Source: Stenotrophomonas maltophilia
GTDB lineage: Bacteria > Pseudomonadota > Gammaproteobacteria > Xanthomonadales > Xanthomonadaceae
Direction: 5' to 3'
Length of the DNA stretch: 64,000 nucleotides
Assembly (NCBI GenBank): GCA_009912235.1
Contig: WNDS01000003.1
Span: 62,001-126,000, forward strand
Shown here: positions 12,371 to 20,889 of the stretch, piece by piece
How the letters are laid out: each line of letters begins with the position of its first letter
Position numbering within the stretch: position 1 is the stretch's first letter
The notes under the pieces: generated by a model
Databases searched by the model: none
The model's input: the letters and a program-made list of their open reading frames with translations, nothing else
What the model was told of the DNA's origin: nothing
Program-made: the position numbers and the translations under genes

Positions 12371-12396
12371 TGGATGGTTCCGAAGGACTGGCTGTA

Positions 12397-12816
12397 TTAG
12401 CCAGCCTTGGTGCAACCAACCGGATAGTACTTGTCGCTCTCGACCGAGGTCGTGCAGGTCCAGGTACCCTCGGCAGCACGCTTCCAGGTGATGTCACCAG
12501 CAGCCTTCGGGCTGCCCTTGATGGTGCTGCAGGCAATCGAACCTTCAGCGCCCGGGGTGATGGTGAAGGTCGTGCAACGGGTGGTCGGGGCGGCCGGCAG
12601 GCCCAGCTTTTCCGCGGTGAAGTCGGCGTTGGCCTTGCCTTCGTTCACGAAGATCTCGAACTGGGTCTTGCCCGGGGTGATTTCAGCCAGGGCAGCGGTC
12701 ACCTGCGACTTGGCCACGTAGTCCTGGTACACCGGCAGAGCGATGGCAGCCAGGATGGCGATGATCGCGACAACGATCATCAGTTCGATGAGGGTAAAGC
12801 CCTTCTGGTTCTTCAT
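12397..12816 (-). CDS. pilA: Type IV pilin PilA (major pilin)
   Basis: Structural subunit of the pilus. The 139-residue prepilin has the leader MKNQKG, cleavage before Phe, the N-terminal helix [20 protein letters not shown] with Glu+5, then [22 protein letters not shown] of class IVa pilins. Cysteines occur in TTRCTTF, IACSTI, WTCTTS and VGCTKAG; the last pair would form the D-region disulfide. It is preceded by a sigma-54 promoter and followed by a strong terminator, so it is probably a highly expressed single-gene unit under PilR. Confidence 0.95.
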   Translation of the reverse strand: MKNQKGFTLIELMIVVAIIAILAAIALPVYQDYVAKSQVTAALAEITPGKTQFEIFVNEGKANADFTAEKLGLPAAPTTRCTTFTITPGAEGSIACSTIKGSPKAAGDITWKRAAEGTWTCTTSVESDKYYPVGCTKAG

Positions 12817-13166
12817 TGGTACATCCCCAAGATGAGTGGTGGTTGATTCAGGGCCGCGCCTGGGCGGTCGTACCGGTGAGCTGGCGTCTGCCCTGCGGGT
12901 GGATCAACGCAGGTTACGTGCCAGGTACGGCACGGCTCCCCCAGATTTCCCCGGGCCAATGATGGCAGTATTTTCGCGGATGGGAACCCCCCTCCCGAAC
13001 AAACTGCGATGGACGCGGCAATGTGACGCGGCACGTCAGCTTTCGCCCCCCGGCCCTTCCATTCCGGGCGCTGCGTCACGCCGGGCACATTTCCTGCACT
13101 GCCCCGAACCGGCTACCATCGCCCTGGTGATGCCCGCCTGGGGAAGGCGGGCCCTGGGGAGCCAAC
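12817..13166. other. Divergent pilA / pilC intergenic region (350 bases)
   Basis: Holds the pilA sigma-54 promoter (12909-12923) and presumably upstream PilR sites, plus the pilC promoter. A GCCCGCCT-GGGGA-AGGCGGGC hairpin at 13134-13153 lies just before the pilC start. No additional gene is supported. Confidence 0.6.
12909..12923 (-). promoter_or_regulatory. Sigma-54 promoter of pilA
   Basis: On the minus strand TGGCACGTAACCTGC: the -24 GG and -12 GC are separated by exactly ten bases, close to the consensus TGGCACG-N4-TTGC. The -12 GC lies about 93 bases upstream of the pilA ATG. pilR, a sigma-54 activator, is in the same locus. Confidence 0.85.
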
Positions 13167-14426
13167 ATGTCGGTCAGTCGCAGTGCGATCAAGAAGGAGC
13201 CCGTGGCGCGCAGCACCACGGAGTTGCAGCCGTTTGTCTGGGAGGGGACCGACAAGCGGGGCGTGAAGATGAAGGGCGAGCAGGCGGCCAAGAACGCCGA
13301 CCTGCTGCGTGCCGAGCTGCGCCGCCAGGGCATCAACCCCGGCGTGGTCAAGCCCAAGCCCAAGCCGCTGTTCGGCGCTGCCGGCAGTAAGGTCACGCCG
13401 AAGGACATCGCGTTCTTCAGCCGCCAGATGGCGACCATGATGAAATCGGGCGTGCCGATCGTCGGCGCGCTGGACATCATCGCCAACGGGCACAAGAACC
13501 CGCGGATGAAGAAGCTGGTTGAGACGGTCAAGACCGACATCGAGGGCGGTTCTTCGCTGTACGAGGCCGTCAGCAAGCACCCGGTGCAGTTCGACGAGCT
13601 CTACCGCAACCTGGTGCGCGCCGGCGAAGGTGCCGGTGTGCTGGAAACGGTGCTGGACACCGTGGCCACCTACAAGGAAAACATCGAAGCGCTGAAGGGC
13701 AAGATCAAGAAGGCGCTGTTCTACCCGGCCATGGTGCTTGCCGTCGCCCTGATCGTCAGCGGCATCCTGCTGGTCTGGGTGGTGCCGCAGTTCGAGGATG
13801 TGTTCAAGGGCTTCGGCGCCGACCTGCCGGCCTTCACCCAGATGATCGTCAACCTGTCCCGGCTCATGGTGTCCTGGTGGCGGCTGATCCTGCTGGCCAG
13901 CATTGGCAGCATCGGCGGCTTCATCGCCGCCTACAAGCGCTCACCACGCATGCAGCATGGCATGGACCGGCTCGTGCTGAAGCTGCCGGTGATCGGCCAG
14001 ATCATGCACAACAGCTCGATCTCCCGCTTCGCACGCACCACGGCGGTCACCTTCAAGGCCGGCGTGCCGCTGGTGGAGGCGCTGGGCATCGTGGCCGGCG
14101 CCACCGGCAACAAGGTCTACGAAGAAGGCGTGCTGCGCATGCGCGACGACGTTTCGGTGGGCTACCCGGTCAACATGGCCATGAAGCAGCTGAACCTGTT
14201 CCCGCACATGGTCATCCAGATGACCGGCATCAGCGAAGAGGCCGGTGCGCTGGATGCCATGCTTTTCAAGGTGGCCGAGTATTATGAGCAGGAAGTCAAC
14301 AATGCCGTCGACGCGCTGAGCAGCCTGCTGGAACCGGTGATCATGGTGATCATTGGTACCATCGTGGGCAGCATGGTCATCGGCATGTACCTGCCCATCT
14401 TCAAACTTGCCGCCGTTGTCGGATAA
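13167..14426 (+). CDS. pilC: Type IV pilus inner-membrane platform protein PilC
   Basis: Polytopic platform protein that couples PilB/PilT ATPases to pilin insertion. The 419-residue product contains two T2SSF domains, beginning FFSRQMATMMKSGVPIVGALDI and FARTTAVTFKAGVPLVEALGI. Hydrophobic segments lie near residues 190-210, 235-255 and 390-412 (VIMVIIGTIVGSMVIGMYLP). It is transcribed away from pilA and is followed after 7 bases by pilD. Confidence 0.95.
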   Translation: MSVSRSAIKKEPVARSTTELQPFVWEGTDKRGVKMKGEQAAKNADLLRAELRRQGINPGVVKPKPKPLFGAAGSKVTPKDIAFFSRQMATMMKSGVPIVGALDIIANGHKNPRMKKLVETVKTDIEGGSSLYEAVSKHPVQFDELYRNLVRAGEGAGVLETVLDTVATYKENIEALKGKIKKALFYPAMVLAVALIVSGILLVWVVPQFEDVFKGFGADLPAFTQMIVNLSRLMVSWWRLILLASIGSIGGFIAAYKRSPRMQHGMDRLVLKLPVIGQIMHNSSISRFARTTAVTFKAGVPLVEALGIVAGATGNKVYEEGVLRMRDDVSVGYPVNMAMKQLNLFPHMVIQMTGISEEAGALDAMLFKVAEYYEQEVNNAVDALSSLLEPVIMVIIGTIVGSMVIGMYLPIFKLAAVVG

Positions 14427-14433
14427 ATACTGA

Positions 14434-15297
14434 ATGGCTTTTCTCGACCAGCACCCCGGCCTCGGCTACCCCGCGGCGGCCGCCCTTGGACTGCTGCTGG
14501 GCAGTTTCCTCAACGTAGTCATCCTGCGCCTGCCCAAACGGCTGGACTGGCAGTGGAAGCGTGATGCGCGTGAGGTGCTGGAAGAGCCGGACATCTACGA
14601 GCCGCCGCCGCCGGGCATCGTGGTGGAGCCCTCGCACTGCCCGCACTGCAAGCACAAGCTGTCCTGGTTCGAGAACATCCCCCTGTTCAGCTCGCTGGTG
14701 CTGGGCGGCAAGTGCCGCCACTGCAAGGCTCCCATCTCCATCCAGTACCCCCTGGTGGAAGCGCTGACCTCGGTGCTGGTGCTGGCCTGCGTCTGGCAGT
14801 GGGGGTTCGGCTGGCAGGGCTTTGGCGCCATCGTGCTGACCTGCTTCCTGGTGGCGCTGTCGGGCATCGACCTGCGCACCCAGCTGCTACCCGACCAGCT
14901 GACCCTCCCCCTAATGTGGCTGGGCCTGATCGGCAGCATCGACAACCTGTACATGCCGGCCAAGCCGGCGCTGGTGGGCGCGGCGGCCGGCTACCTGCTG
15001 CTGTGGTCGGTGTGGTGGCTGTTCAAGCAGCTGACCGGCAAGGAAGGCATGGGCCACGGCGATTTCAAGCTGCTGGCGGCGCTGGGGGCCTGGTGCGGCC
15101 TGAAGGGCATCCTGCCGATCATCCTGCTGTCTTCGGTGGTGGGCGCCATCGTAGGCTCGATCTGGCTGTACAGCCGCGGCCGCGACCGTGCCGCCCCCAT
15201 CCCGTTCGGCCCCTACTTGGCCATTGCCGGCTGGCTGGTCTTCATGTGGGGCGAGCCGTTGATCAACGCCTACCTGCATTCGGTGGGCATGCGCTGA
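14434..15297 (+). CDS. pilD: Prepilin leader peptidase / N-methyltransferase PilD
   Basis: Cleaves prepilin leaders and methylates the new N-terminal Phe. The 287-residue membrane protein has the cytoplasmic zinc loop HCPHCKH...GGKCRHCKAP with four cysteines near residues 69-97, and the aspartyl protease motifs SGIDLRTQLLPD (GxD site) and GMGHGDFKLLAALGAW (GxGD). About seven to eight hydrophobic segments are visible. It follows pilC closely and is followed after 10 bases by coaE, an arrangement common in gammaproteobacteria. Confidence 0.96.
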   Translation: MAFLDQHPGLGYPAAAALGLLLGSFLNVVILRLPKRLDWQWKRDAREVLEEPDIYEPPPPGIVVEPSHCPHCKHKLSWFENIPLFSSLVLGGKCRHCKAPISIQYPLVEALTSVLVLACVWQWGFGWQGFGAIVLTCFLVALSGIDLRTQLLPDQLTLPLMWLGLIGSIDNLYMPAKPALVGAAAGYLLLWSVWWLFKQLTGKEGMGHGDFKLLAALGAWCGLKGILPIILLSSVVGAIVGSIWLYSRGRDRAAPIPFGPYLAIAGWLVFMWGEPLINAYLHSVGMR

Positions 15298-15307
15298 GGC
15301 TGCCGTC

Positions 15308-15913
15308 ATGAGCCGCTTCGTGGTGGGACTGACCGGCGGCATCGCCGCTGGCAAGAGCGAGGTGACCCGGCGCTTCGAGGCGCTGGGCGTTGTTGTGGCC
15401 GACGCCGACCTGGCCGCCCGCGCCGTAGTGGCTGCGGGCAGCCCTGCCCTGGACCGCATCGCCGAGCGCTTCGGCGCCGACATGCTGCAGGCCGACGGCA
15501 GCCTGGACCGGGCCCGTCTGCGGGCGCATGTATTCGCCGACCCGGCCGAACGGGCGGCACTGGAAGCCATCACCCACCCGGCCATCCGGCAGTTGATGCA
15601 GGAGCAGTGCGAGCAGGCCGCCAGCGCCTACGCGATTGCCGCCATTCCGCTGCTGACCGAAGTGGGAGGGCGCGCCGCCTACCCGTGGCTGGACCGCGTG
15701 CTGCTGGTGGATGCGCCCGAGGCCGTGCAGCATGCCCGGCTGATGCAGCGCGATGGCATCGACAGTGCGCTGGCCGAGCGGATGATTGCCGCCCAGGCCA
15801 GTCGCGCGCAGCGCTTGGCACTCGCCGATGACGTGGTGGTCAATGACGGCCGCCCGGATGACCTGCAGGTGCAGGTGGAACGCCTGCACGCGCAGTATCT
15901 GGTGCAGTTGTAG
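15308..15913 (+). CDS. coaE: Dephospho-CoA kinase
   Basis: Last step of coenzyme A synthesis: phosphorylates the 3'-hydroxyl of dephospho-CoA. The 201-residue protein has the P-loop GLTGGIAAGKSEV at residues 7-19, the acceptor motif VADADLAARAVV (D-A-D), the lid region ERFGADMLQADGSLDR, and ITHPAIR. It completes the pilC-pilD-coaE operon. Confidence 0.95.
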   Translation: MSRFVVGLTGGIAAGKSEVTRRFEALGVVVADADLAARAVVAAGSPALDRIAERFGADMLQADGSLDRARLRAHVFADPAERAALEAITHPAIRQLMQEQCEQAASAYAIAAIPLLTEVGGRAAYPWLDRVLLVDAPEAVQHARLMQRDGIDSALAERMIAAQASRAQRLALADDVVVNDGRPDDLQVQVERLHAQYLVQL

Positions 15914-16047
15914 AGCCGCGCCATGCGTGGATGGGCTGGCACGGACATAGTCCGCGCTGCCGGCCAACGGCCGGCACTACCCCAAGCGGATGCATTACCC
16001 GACAGCGCCAGGCCGGCTTCTGTAGAGCCACGCCATGCGTGGCTGTG
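15909..16047. repeat. Three GTAG-type REP elements in the coaE / colS-like gap
   Basis: TAGAGCCGCGCCATGCGTGGATG at the coaE stop, CTGCCGGCCAACGGCCGGCACTACC about 40 bp on, and TGTAGAGCCACGCCATGCGTGGCTG near 16020. They sit between convergent genes. Confidence 0.7.
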
Positions 16048-16053
16048 AGCCAC

Positions 16054-17424
16054 CTACAGCGGCTTCGGCGCGAACGTCAAGGTCGCGATGACACCGCGCT
16101 CGCCACCGGGGCGCACGTTGACCTGCCAACCGTACAGATCGCACAGGCGGCTGACGATCGACAGACCGATGCCGCCACCCTGCGAATGGCCGGCATGGGT
16201 GCCGCGGTAGCCCCGCTGGAACAGCTTGACTGCATCTTCTTCGCTCAGCCCCGGCCCGCTGTCGGTCACCGTCACCAGGTTCTGACCGACGTGCACGCGC
16301 ACCTCGCCATCCTGCGAATACTTCACCGCGTTGCCGATCAAATTGCCCAGGGCGACCGACAGCGCGGCCTCCGGCGCATCCACCACCAGGTCACGACCGC
16401 CTTCCAGCAGCAGTTCCAGCGGCTTGCCGCCCAGCTGCGCGCGGTGGGCATCGAGCAGCTGCTCGGCCACGCGTGCGACATTGCTGGTGCCCTGCCCGCG
16501 CTCGTTGCGCGAAAGCAGCAGCAGCGAGCCGATCAGGTCGGTGCACTGCTGTTCGGCACGCTGGATGCGCTGCAGGCGCTGCAGCACCTTCTCGTCCAGC
16601 CCGGGCCGGGCAAGCAGCAGTTCGGTGGCGCCGCGGATCACCGCCAGCGGCGTGCGCAGCTCGTGGCTGACGTCCGCATTGAACTCACGGTCGCGCTGCA
16701 CCACCTCGGTCAGCCGCGAGGAATAGTCGTCCAGCGCCTGGGCCAGCTGCCCCACTTCGTCGTCCGGGAAACGCGGCGCGAGCGGCTGCGGTTCACTGGT
16801 ACCGCCACGGTAAGCGCGCAGGCGCGCTGCCAGGTCTGATACCGGCTTCATCACCTTCGATGCCGACCACCAGCCCAGCACCAGCGACAGCAGGCTGAAC
16901 ACCAGCACCGACAGGATCAGCGCACGCTTGAGCTGCTGCTCGCCGCGGATGCTGTCGGTCATGTCGTAGGCCAGGAACATCCAGGCATCCGCGGTCTTGC
17001 GCACGGCCAGCTTGTAGGAATAGCGGTCCCCCCGCTCGTCCACGCCGCCCATGTTGTAGATGCCGTCCTTGAACTCGTACCAGTCCGGCTCTTCCTGGCG
17101 CAGGGCGTCGAACTTGTCGGGCTTGATCAGGCGCGCGCGCATCTGCTGCACGGGCAGGTCCGGGTTGCGCTTGGGGTCTTCGTAGAAGCGCCGGGCGTAC
17201 TCGGTGATGTTGCGGTTCATCACGTCCTCCACCAGCTGGTTTTCCACCCGCATGCGGGCCCAGTTGGTGGCAAACGCGAACAGCGCCGTCAGGCAGAAGC
17301 CCAACAGCGCGAACGACACGATGATGCGGCTGCGCAGGCGCCGCCGGTACGGCGTACGCCGGCGCGCCCCCTTGGCCGCCACCGGATCAGGCTTCCGGGG
17401 TGGCGATGCGGTAACCGATGCCAT
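16054..17424 (-). CDS. Sensor histidine kinase, ColS-like
   Basis: Membrane-bound kinase of a two-component pair. The 456-residue protein has a long basic N-terminus (RRRTPYRRRLRSRII), one membrane segment (FALLGFCLTALFAFATNW, about residues 37-55), a periplasmic domain of about 110 residues, a second membrane segment near residue 170, a HAMP-like linker, HisKA (FNADVSHELRTPLAVIRG) and HATPase (GNLIGNAVKYS, DSGPGLSEEDA, GGGIGLSIV). The start overlaps the end of the upstream regulator gene by 38 bases, indicating coupled translation. Assignment to ColS is by analogy with its partner and is not certain. Confidence 0.8.
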   Translation of the reverse strand: MASVTASPPRKPDPVAAKGARRRTPYRRRLRSRIIVSFALLGFCLTALFAFATNWARMRVENQLVEDVMNRNITEYARRFYEDPKRNPDLPVQQMRARLIKPDKFDALRQEEPDWYEFKDGIYNMGGVDERGDRYSYKLAVRKTADAWMFLAYDMTDSIRGEQQLKRALILSVLVFSLLSLVLGWWSASKVMKPVSDLAARLRAYRGGTSEPQPLAPRFPDDEVGQLAQALDDYSSRLTEVVQRDREFNADVSHELRTPLAVIRGATELLLARPGLDEKVLQRLQRIQRAEQQCTDLIGSLLLLSRNERGQGTSNVARVAEQLLDAHRAQLGGKPLELLLEGGRDLVVDAPEAALSVALGNLIGNAVKYSQDGEVRVHVGQNLVTVTDSGPGLSEEDAVKLFQRGYRGTHAGHSQGGGIGLSIVSRLCDLYGWQVNVRPGGERGVIATLTFAPKPL

Positions 17425-18064
17425 GGCGGGTCTGGATCAGCGGCACTTCAAACGGCTTGTCCACCACCGCACGCAGGCCATGGATATGCACGCGCAACGA
17501 ATCCGAATCCGGCAGTTCTTCGCCCCACACGCGGGTTTCCAGCTCCTGCCGGGTGACCACGGCCGGGGCCGCTTCCATCAGCGCCTGCAGGATCTTCAGT
17601 GCGGTGGGATTGAGCTGCAGCAGCTTGCCCTGGCGGCGCACTTCCAGCGTGTCCAGGTTGTATTCCAGATCGCCGGTTTCCAGCACTCGGGTCTGCACGC
17701 CCTTGCCGCGGCGCGACAGCGCGTTGAGGCGCACTTCCACTTCCTGCAGCGCGAACGGCTTGATCAGGTAATCGTCGGCCCCGGAATCGAAGCCGGCCAG
17801 CTTGTTGTCCAGCGAATCACGCGCGGTCAGCATCAGCACCGGGGTCTGCTTGCGCGCTTCATTGCGCAGCTTGCGGCACACTTCGATGCCGTCCATGCCG
17901 GGCAGGTTGAGGTCCAGCACGATCGCGTCGAATTCGTGGACGACCGCCAGGTGCAGGCCGGTCACGCCGTCGGCAGCGAAGTCCACCGTGTGGCCCCGGT
18001 CCTCGAGGTAATCGCCAAGATTGGCTGCGATGTCGCTGTTGTCTTCGATTACGAGAATACGCAC
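17387..18064 (-). CDS. OmpR-family response regulator, ColR-like
   Basis: DNA-binding response regulator of 225 residues: receiver domain (LVIEDNSDI, phospho-acceptor Asp51 in IVLDLNLPGMDG, Lys in YLIKPFAL) and a winged-helix effector domain ending DSDSLRVHIHGLRAVVDKP...HGIGYRIA. The LNPTALKIL and PDSDSLR...VDKPF segments resemble ColR of Pseudomonas and Xanthomonas, which controls envelope and metal-tolerance genes. It is upstream of and overlaps its kinase gene. Symbol not given because other OmpR-type paralogues cannot be excluded. Confidence 0.82.
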   Translation of the reverse strand: MRILVIEDNSDIAANLGDYLEDRGHTVDFAADGVTGLHLAVVHEFDAIVLDLNLPGMDGIEVCRKLRNEARKQTPVLMLTARDSLDNKLAGFDSGADDYLIKPFALQEVEVRLNALSRRGKGVQTRVLETGDLEYNLDTLEVRRQGKLLQLNPTALKILQALMEAAPAVVTRQELETRVWGEELPDSDSLRVHIHGLRAVVDKPFEVPLIQTRHGIGYRIATPEA

Positions 18065-18203
18065 TGGGACCTCTGATTCATTAAGGGTCGTCGGGGGATG
18101 CCAACCCGTTCAAGATGCGCCTGAGCGGGTGGACGCCACGTCTACCCGCTGAACGATACAGGTTGCAGTCTTAACATTTCGTGCGGGCTGCGGGCGGCCC
18201 TGG

Positions 18204-18677
18204 TCAGGGCCTGTAAGTGTTGTTGTTCGGGCTGTCCCGCAGCAGCTTGCGGCCGGCCTCTTCAGCCTGGCGCCGCTGCGCCACCGTCATGCACACCCGC
18301 TGCGGCATGTTGCTGCCCGTAGCGCGCTCGCGACGGCAGATCATGCGGCTGTCTTCACGCCCCTGCGACAGGATCAGGATGATCTGCTGCTGGTCGTTGA
18401 ACACCTCGGTACGTACCTGCGGGCTGACATCGTCCAGACGGTCCCGCCCGTTCATCTTGATCTTGATGCGGTTCAACGCCTGCTGCGCGAGGCTGCGCTT
18501 TTCCAGCGATATCTCGCTGTAGTCCTCGCTGCGCAATGCCTCCTCCACCTGTTCCAGCTGCCCGGTTACCGAGCCGGTCAGGCCAATCTGGACCAGCGGC
18601 TTGTCCTTCTTCGCCTCGGCCTGCACCGCAAAGGCCAGGCACAGCAGAGCAACGGCGGCCATCAAGCGCTTCATCAT
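18204..18677 (-). CDS. Secreted protein of unknown function
   Basis: The product (157 residues from the ATG at 18677, with AAGGA upstream) has a Sec signal peptide (MMKRLMAAVALLCLAFAVQAEA) and a soluble, charged body without repeats. Visible features are two cysteines (MICRRERATGS, QRVCMTVAQR) and a C-terminal QRRQAEEAGRKLL segment that is common in small Xanthomonadaceae periplasmic proteins. A methionine pair follows a GTG codon; the frame is open much further upstream, but the signal peptide fixes the start. No domain recognised. It is flanked by the colRS-like pair and a terminator, so it is probably a separate unit. Confidence 0.75.
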   Translation of the reverse strand: MMKRLMAAVALLCLAFAVQAEAKKDKPLVQIGLTGSVTGQLEQVEEALRSEDYSEISLEKRSLAQQALNRIKIKMNGRDRLDDVSPQVRTEVFNDQQQIILILSQGREDSRMICRRERATGSNMPQRVCMTVAQRRQAEEAGRKLLRDSPNNNTYRP

Positions 18678-18763
18678 CACGTCCTTGTCACTCCCTGAAT
18701 GAAGCGCCAACTCTACGAGCGTCCCTGCACCTTCACAAGATGCCCGATGGCAGGGGAGCGCAT

Positions 18764-18797
18764 ACAAAAAGACCCGGGCGGATGGAACGCCCGGGCC
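18764..18797 (-). terminator. Terminator downstream of rimK
   Basis: CCCGGGCG-TTCCATC-CGCCCGGG stem followed on the minus strand by TCTTTTTG. It lies about 135 bases after the rimK stop codon and before the next minus-strand gene. Confidence 0.85.
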
Positions 18798-18929
18798 TGA
18801 AGTCATATCCCGATTACCGGTTCCTGCTGAGAGGCAGAGCTGCGGTTCGTTGAAGCCTACGCCGGCGGCGATTAAAGCCGTGTTAAACCCGGCCTCAATC
18901 GCAGATGAGATTACCAACTAATTAATATA

Positions 18930-19804
18930 TCATGATTTTTTAATCTTTTCGACATGCGCGATGATGCGGCCGGCAATGTCGACCTGGCACGCCGTCTCCA
19001 CCCCTTCCAGGCCCGGGGTCGAATTCACTTCCAGCACCAGCGGGCCACGCTCGGAGCGGATCAGGTCCGCCCCGCAGACGCCCAGCCCCAGCGCCTTGGC
19101 CGAGCGCAGGGCGACCTGCTGCTCGGCGCGGCTGGCCTTGGCGGCCGTGGCCGAGCCGCCGGCATGCAGGTTGGAGCGGAAGTCGCCCTCCGGTGCCTGG
19201 CGCTTCATCGAGGCCACCACCTGGTCACCCACCACCAGGCAGCGCAGGTCGGCACCCTTGGCCTCGCCGATGAACTCCTGCATGAGGGAGTTGGCGTACA
19301 GCCCGCGCAGCGCGTCCACGATGCCACGCGATGCACTGGCCTTCTCGGTCAGGATCACGCCCCGCCCCTGGGTGCCTTCGTTGAGCTTCACCACAAGCGG
19401 CGGCGGGCCGAGCATGGACAGCAGGTCCACGGTGTCGTCCGGGTTGTCGCCGAATACCGTCACCGGCATGTCGATGCCCTTGGCGGCCAGGATCTGGTGC
19501 GCACGCAGCTTGTCGCGCGAGCGCAGGACGGCATCGGAAGGATTGGGCGTGCGCGCGCCCATCAGTTCGAACTGGCGCAGCACGGCGGTGCCATAGCGGG
19601 TGACCGATGCGCCGATGCGCGGGATGACCGCATCCACGCCGGTCATCGGCCGGCCCTTGTAGTGCATCGAGAAGCCATCGGCGGCGATGCGCATGTAGCA
19701 GCGCAGCGGGTCCAGGATACGGACGGTATGGCCGCGCGCGCGGCCTCGACCAGGCGCCGGGTGGAATACAGCTTGGTGTTGCGGGACAGGATGGCGAGCT
19801 TCAT
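18930..19804 (-). pseudogene. rimK: RimK-type ATP-grasp ligase (ribosomal protein S6 glutamate ligase), frameshifted
   Basis: RimK adds glutamate residues to the C-terminus of ribosomal protein S6. The start [24 protein letters not shown] (19804) aligns with E. coli RimK, then the frame breaks in a GCGCGCGCG tract at 19731-19745 and resumes at [15 protein letters not shown]. Restoring one or four bases repairs the frame; four (two CG units) gives the spacing of E. coli RimK. The remainder is intact: [35 protein letters not shown] of the ATP-grasp fold, [28 protein letters not shown], and [13 protein letters not shown] metal-binding motif. Either a slipped dinucleotide repeat or a sequencing error. 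Confidence 0.82.
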
Positions 19805-19923
19805 CGCGGCGGGCCGGTGGGAAGCCGGCAGCATAGCGCGCTGCCATTGCGCCAGGATGATGGACAGGCCCGGCGTGCAGGCAGCACGCAGCGGCCCCGT
19901 CGGCACAGACGCCGCTGCTTTGT

Positions 19924-20496
19924 TCAACGGATGTAGATCTGGGTCGAAAGCGTGCCACGCGGGGGATTGGTCGAAGTGTTCTGGTACCGGAAATTCCCGC
20001 CCTGCTCTCCGTCAAGCTGGTAGAAGCGGTTCCAGGCAACGATCGTCTGCCCGGGCCGGCAGTCGGTGTAGTAGCCATCGTTGGCACACAGGCCTATGGC
20101 CGCGTACTCCGCGGAACGCGGCAGCACACCACCATTCATGCTGGCACTGGGTGGGCTGCCGTACCCGACCTCCAGAATGGCCGCGCGCAACTGCGCGCCT
20201 CCATGATCCTGGACCGTGCTCAGCTGGTCAGGCGTGCTCATGTACTCCCACTGGCCACCGTTCTGGGTGGAGGCGACCGCGACGATCAGCACGCGGGTCA
20301 ACGGAGGAGCCGGCGCACGGGTGCCATGCGATGCCGGCACGACGATGGCATCACCGGCCTTGACGCGATAGCTCGTATGGGTCGATCTGTCGAGAGACGC
20401 AAGCGCCGTTTCGGCTGGAACCAGTGGGCTGGTCGCCGCAACGGTGGCCACGAAGAGCCCCGCCGACAGCGCGGCAACGGTATGAAAATGATGCAT
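19924..20496 (-). CDS. Secreted protein of unknown function, possibly DUF4879 (YolA-like)
   Basis: The 190-residue protein has a signal peptide (residues about 1-29, ending ...VPAETALA) and a mature domain with [34 protein letters not shown], and a C-terminal [20 protein letters not shown]. From memory this resembles the DUF4879 / YolA family of small secreted proteins found in Bacillus and Xanthomonadaceae; the match is unverified. It has two cysteines ([12 protein letters not shown]) that could form a disulfide. It stands alone between rimK and the tRNA gene. Confidence 0.7.
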   Translation of the reverse strand: MHHFHTVAALSAGLFVATVAATSPLVPAETALASLDRSTHTSYRVKAGDAIVVPASHGTRAPAPPLTRVLIVAVASTQNGGQWEYMSTPDQLSTVQDHGGAQLRAAILEVGYGSPPSASMNGGVLPRSAEYAAIGLCANDGYYTDCRPGQTIVAWNRFYQLDGEQGGNFRYQNTSTNPPRGTLSTQIYIR

Positions 20497-20712
20497 GTAC
20501 TCAACCTGTCAGGCAGCGGATCGACTGCCCTTCCAGCGTAGAAGGTCATGGCGATGGCAGACCGTGACCGCCCGCAGATAGTGGATTCGGATGAATACGA
20601 AAATTCGACAGGCGATCCGAAGGAGAGCCGCCAAGGCAACTTCATTACGGTGAAGTGCGAAGCAGCCTGGAGGGTGCGGAGCGCACTGTCTGCCGAAAAG
20701 CGCTGTGAGACA

Positions 20713-20786
20713 TGGAGCGGGCGATGGGAATCGAACCCACGTCAGTAGCTTGGGAAGCTACAGCTCTACCATTGAGCTACGCCCGC
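20713..20786 (-). tRNA. tRNA-Gly, anticodon CCC, 3' CCA encoded
   Basis: On the minus strand the 74 bases form a cloverleaf: acceptor GCGGGCG/CGCCCGC, D arm (TAGCTCAATGGTAGAGC), anticodon stem GTAGC/GCTAC with loop TTCCCAA (anticodon CCC), and T arm GTGGGTTCGATTCCCAT. CCA is present in the DNA at 20713-20715. Confidence 0.96.
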
Positions 20787-20842
20787 GTTGCAGGGTGAAA
20801 GTCTATGCGGATCGGCACGTGTTGCGCAATGCCGGCGGCAAC

Positions 20843-20882
20843 GGGGCCGGAGCCCTTTCCTGGCGGAAAGGGACCCGACCCC
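20843..20882. repeat. GGGGTC-family palindrome after the autotransporter gene
   Basis: GGGGCCGGAGCCCTTTCC / GGAAAGGGACCCGACCCC palindrome between tRNA-Gly and the convergent end of the GDSL gene; fits a terminator function for the minus-strand gene. Confidence 0.65.
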
Positions 20883-20889
20883 GCCTGGA

